A program made the position numbers and the translations under genes. Below are positions 33,036-33,874 of a stretch of DNA of 33,874 bases, in pieces (position 1 is the first letter of the stretch; each line of letters opens with the position of its first letter). The notes below the pieces were generated by a model, which saw nothing but the letters and a program-made list of their open reading frames with translations, ran no database searches and was not told the DNA's origin. This DNA is from Bacillota bacterium. Its GTDB lineage: Bacteria; Bacillota; Clostridia; Oscillospirales; Ruminococcaceae. Where the stretch lies: NCBI GenBank assembly GCA_023391005.1, contig JAEWBS010000093.1, forward strand, positions 1 through 33,874, in the 5' to 3' direction.

Positions 33036-33874
33036 ATGATGGACGATCTGCAAAAGCAAAAATTATGCCTGCACGTCTCATGGGTGACCATTATCGGCAA
33101 TATTCTGCTGACCGTCGCCAAGCTGGCGGCGGGTATTATCGCGCATTCCTCGGCGATGATATCCGACGCGGTGCATTCCGCTTCGGATATTGTCAGCACC
33201 GTCGTGGTCATCTGGGGGGTACGCCTGTCCGCACAGCAGGAGGACGCCGAGCACCCCTACGGGCACGAACGCATGGAATCGGCCGCCGCCGTGGCGCTGG
33301 CGGGTATTTTGATGGCCACCGGCCTTTACATCGGCTTCGGCGGTGTCAAAACGATTTTAGCCGGTCTCTCGGGCAGCTTTGTCGTACCGGGGCGTCTGGC
33401 GCTGGCGGCGGCGGTGATCTCAATCGCCGTCAAGGAGCTGATGTATCGTTACACCCGCGACGCGGCTAAAAAAGCCGATTCGGCCTCGTTGATGGCCGAC
33501 GCATGGCACCACCGTTCCGACGCGCTGTCCTCGGTCGGCTCGCTGATCGGCATCGGCGGGGCACTATTGGGCTTCCCGATTATGGATCCGATCGCCTGCG
33601 TCGTCATCTCGCTGGTCATTGTCAAGGTCGCGTATGATATCGCCCGGCAGGCCTTTGATCAGCTCTTGGATCGCGCCTGCGAGCCCGCGCTGCAAACACA
33701 GATGCGCGGCGTGGTGCTGGCCCAGCAGGGCGTTATTGAGGTCGACAGCCTGACCACCCGTAAATTCGGCGCAAAAATTTATGTCGACGTCTGCATTGCG
33801 GCGGACGGCGCTTTAAGCGTTAAAGAAGGGCATGACATCGCGCAGGCGGTGCACGAGCAGATTGAGCTGCATTT
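33036..33874 (+). CDS. Cation diffusion facilitator family transporter, 3' end beyond the window
   Basis: The visible 279 codons start at an ATG at 33036 with GGGGAG about nine bases before, and the frame runs open to the window end. Six hydrophobic helices are seen. Metal-site motifs are ISDAVHSASD in TM2, HPYGHERME in the second cytosolic loop and DAWHHRSDALSS in TM5. The cytosolic C-terminal domain (ACEPALQTQMRGVVLAQQGVIEVDSLTTRKFG) is partly present. CDF proteins export divalent metals (Zn, Co, Ni, Mn, Fe) by proton exchange. The leader with a terminator suggests metal-responsive attenuation. The metal cannot be assigned from sequence. Confidence 0.93.
   Translation, partial: MMDDLQKQKLCLHVSWVTIIGNILLTVAKLAAGIIAHSSAMISDAVHSASDIVSTVVVIWGVRLSAQQEDAEHPYGHERMESAAAVALAGILMATGLYIGFGGVKTILAGLSGSFVVPGRLALAAAVISIAVKELMYRYTRDAAKKADSASLMADAWHHRSDALSSVGSLIGIGGALLGFPIMDPIACVVISLVIVKVAYDIARQAFDQLLDRACEPALQTQMRGVVLAQQGVIEVDSLTTRKFGAKIYVDVCIAADGALSVKEGHDIAQAVHEQIELH

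Noticed and set aside
33020..33469. 149-codon plus-strand frame
   Set aside because: It is an out-of-frame shadow of the cation diffusion facilitator gene that starts at 33036 and runs off the window.

Overview
The window looks like chromosomal DNA of a moderately GC-rich, low-oxygen Firmicute of the class Clostridia, most like an Oscillospiraceae/Ruminococcaceae-type gut or sediment anaerobe. The reasons are strong AGGAGG ribosome sites with frequent TTG/GTG starts, a Bacillus/Clostridium-type LexA box at recA, a recA-recX-rimO-pgsA cluster, a flavodiiron protein, a Firmicute-style pst-pho operon and TTGACA/TATAAT promoters. I see no tRNA, rRNA, transposase, phage gene or CRISPR array. This is mostly ordinary chromosome with several interesting regulatory and decayed segments.

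Layout. 1-850: tail of an unknown gene, a bidirectional terminator and a 55-residue small protein. 926-4893 (+): LexA box, recA, recX, rimO (S12 methylthiotransferase) and pgsA (phosphatidylglycerophosphate synthase). 4894-5357: gene-free, with a long nested hairpin plus T-run and a second terminator. 5358-7649 (-): patatin-like lipase and a DUF4438 protein. 7765-8543 (+): perfect palindrome, promoter and a two-TM helical-repeat protein. 8628-11767 (-): flavodiiron protein, CPBP membrane protease, exonuclease III. 11919-13632 (+): ECF sigma factor, membrane DUF4367 protein (probable anti-sigma factor) and a degenerate sigma-like protein. 14044-14789: multi-pass membrane protein. 14849-16797: catalase followed by a decayed Fur/PerR-type repressor gene.

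16970-21830 (+): an autoregulated TetR gene, about 0.5 kb of apparently decayed sequence carrying an operator-like palindrome, and a two-gene ABC half-transporter operon with a closely related palindrome at its promoter. 22096-28595 (-): pstS-pstC-pstA-pstB-phoU-phoP-phoR, seven genes for high-affinity phosphate uptake and its two-component control, mostly joined by 4-base overlaps. The PstS reads as a circular permutation of the classical protein. 28969-30501 (+): a strong promoter, a highly structured leader RNA, an AEC-family carrier and a DsrE-like protein. 30904-31827 (-): rpsI and rplM with their promoter. 31992-32573 (-): Sfp-type phosphopantetheinyl transferase. 32655-33874 (+): a small Clostridia protein, then a promoter, a leader ending in an intrinsic terminator, and a cation-diffusion-facilitator gene cut by the window end.

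The most useful leads are: the catalase-linked PerR-like pseudogene (two TAG codons and a 4-bp tandem duplication can be read directly); the AEC leader RNA; the terminator-containing leader before the metal efflux gene; the paired GTTAG-N6-CTAAC operators; the permuted PstS; and the sigma/anti-sigma/sigma-like trio. I did not find a clearly new defence or biosynthetic system.
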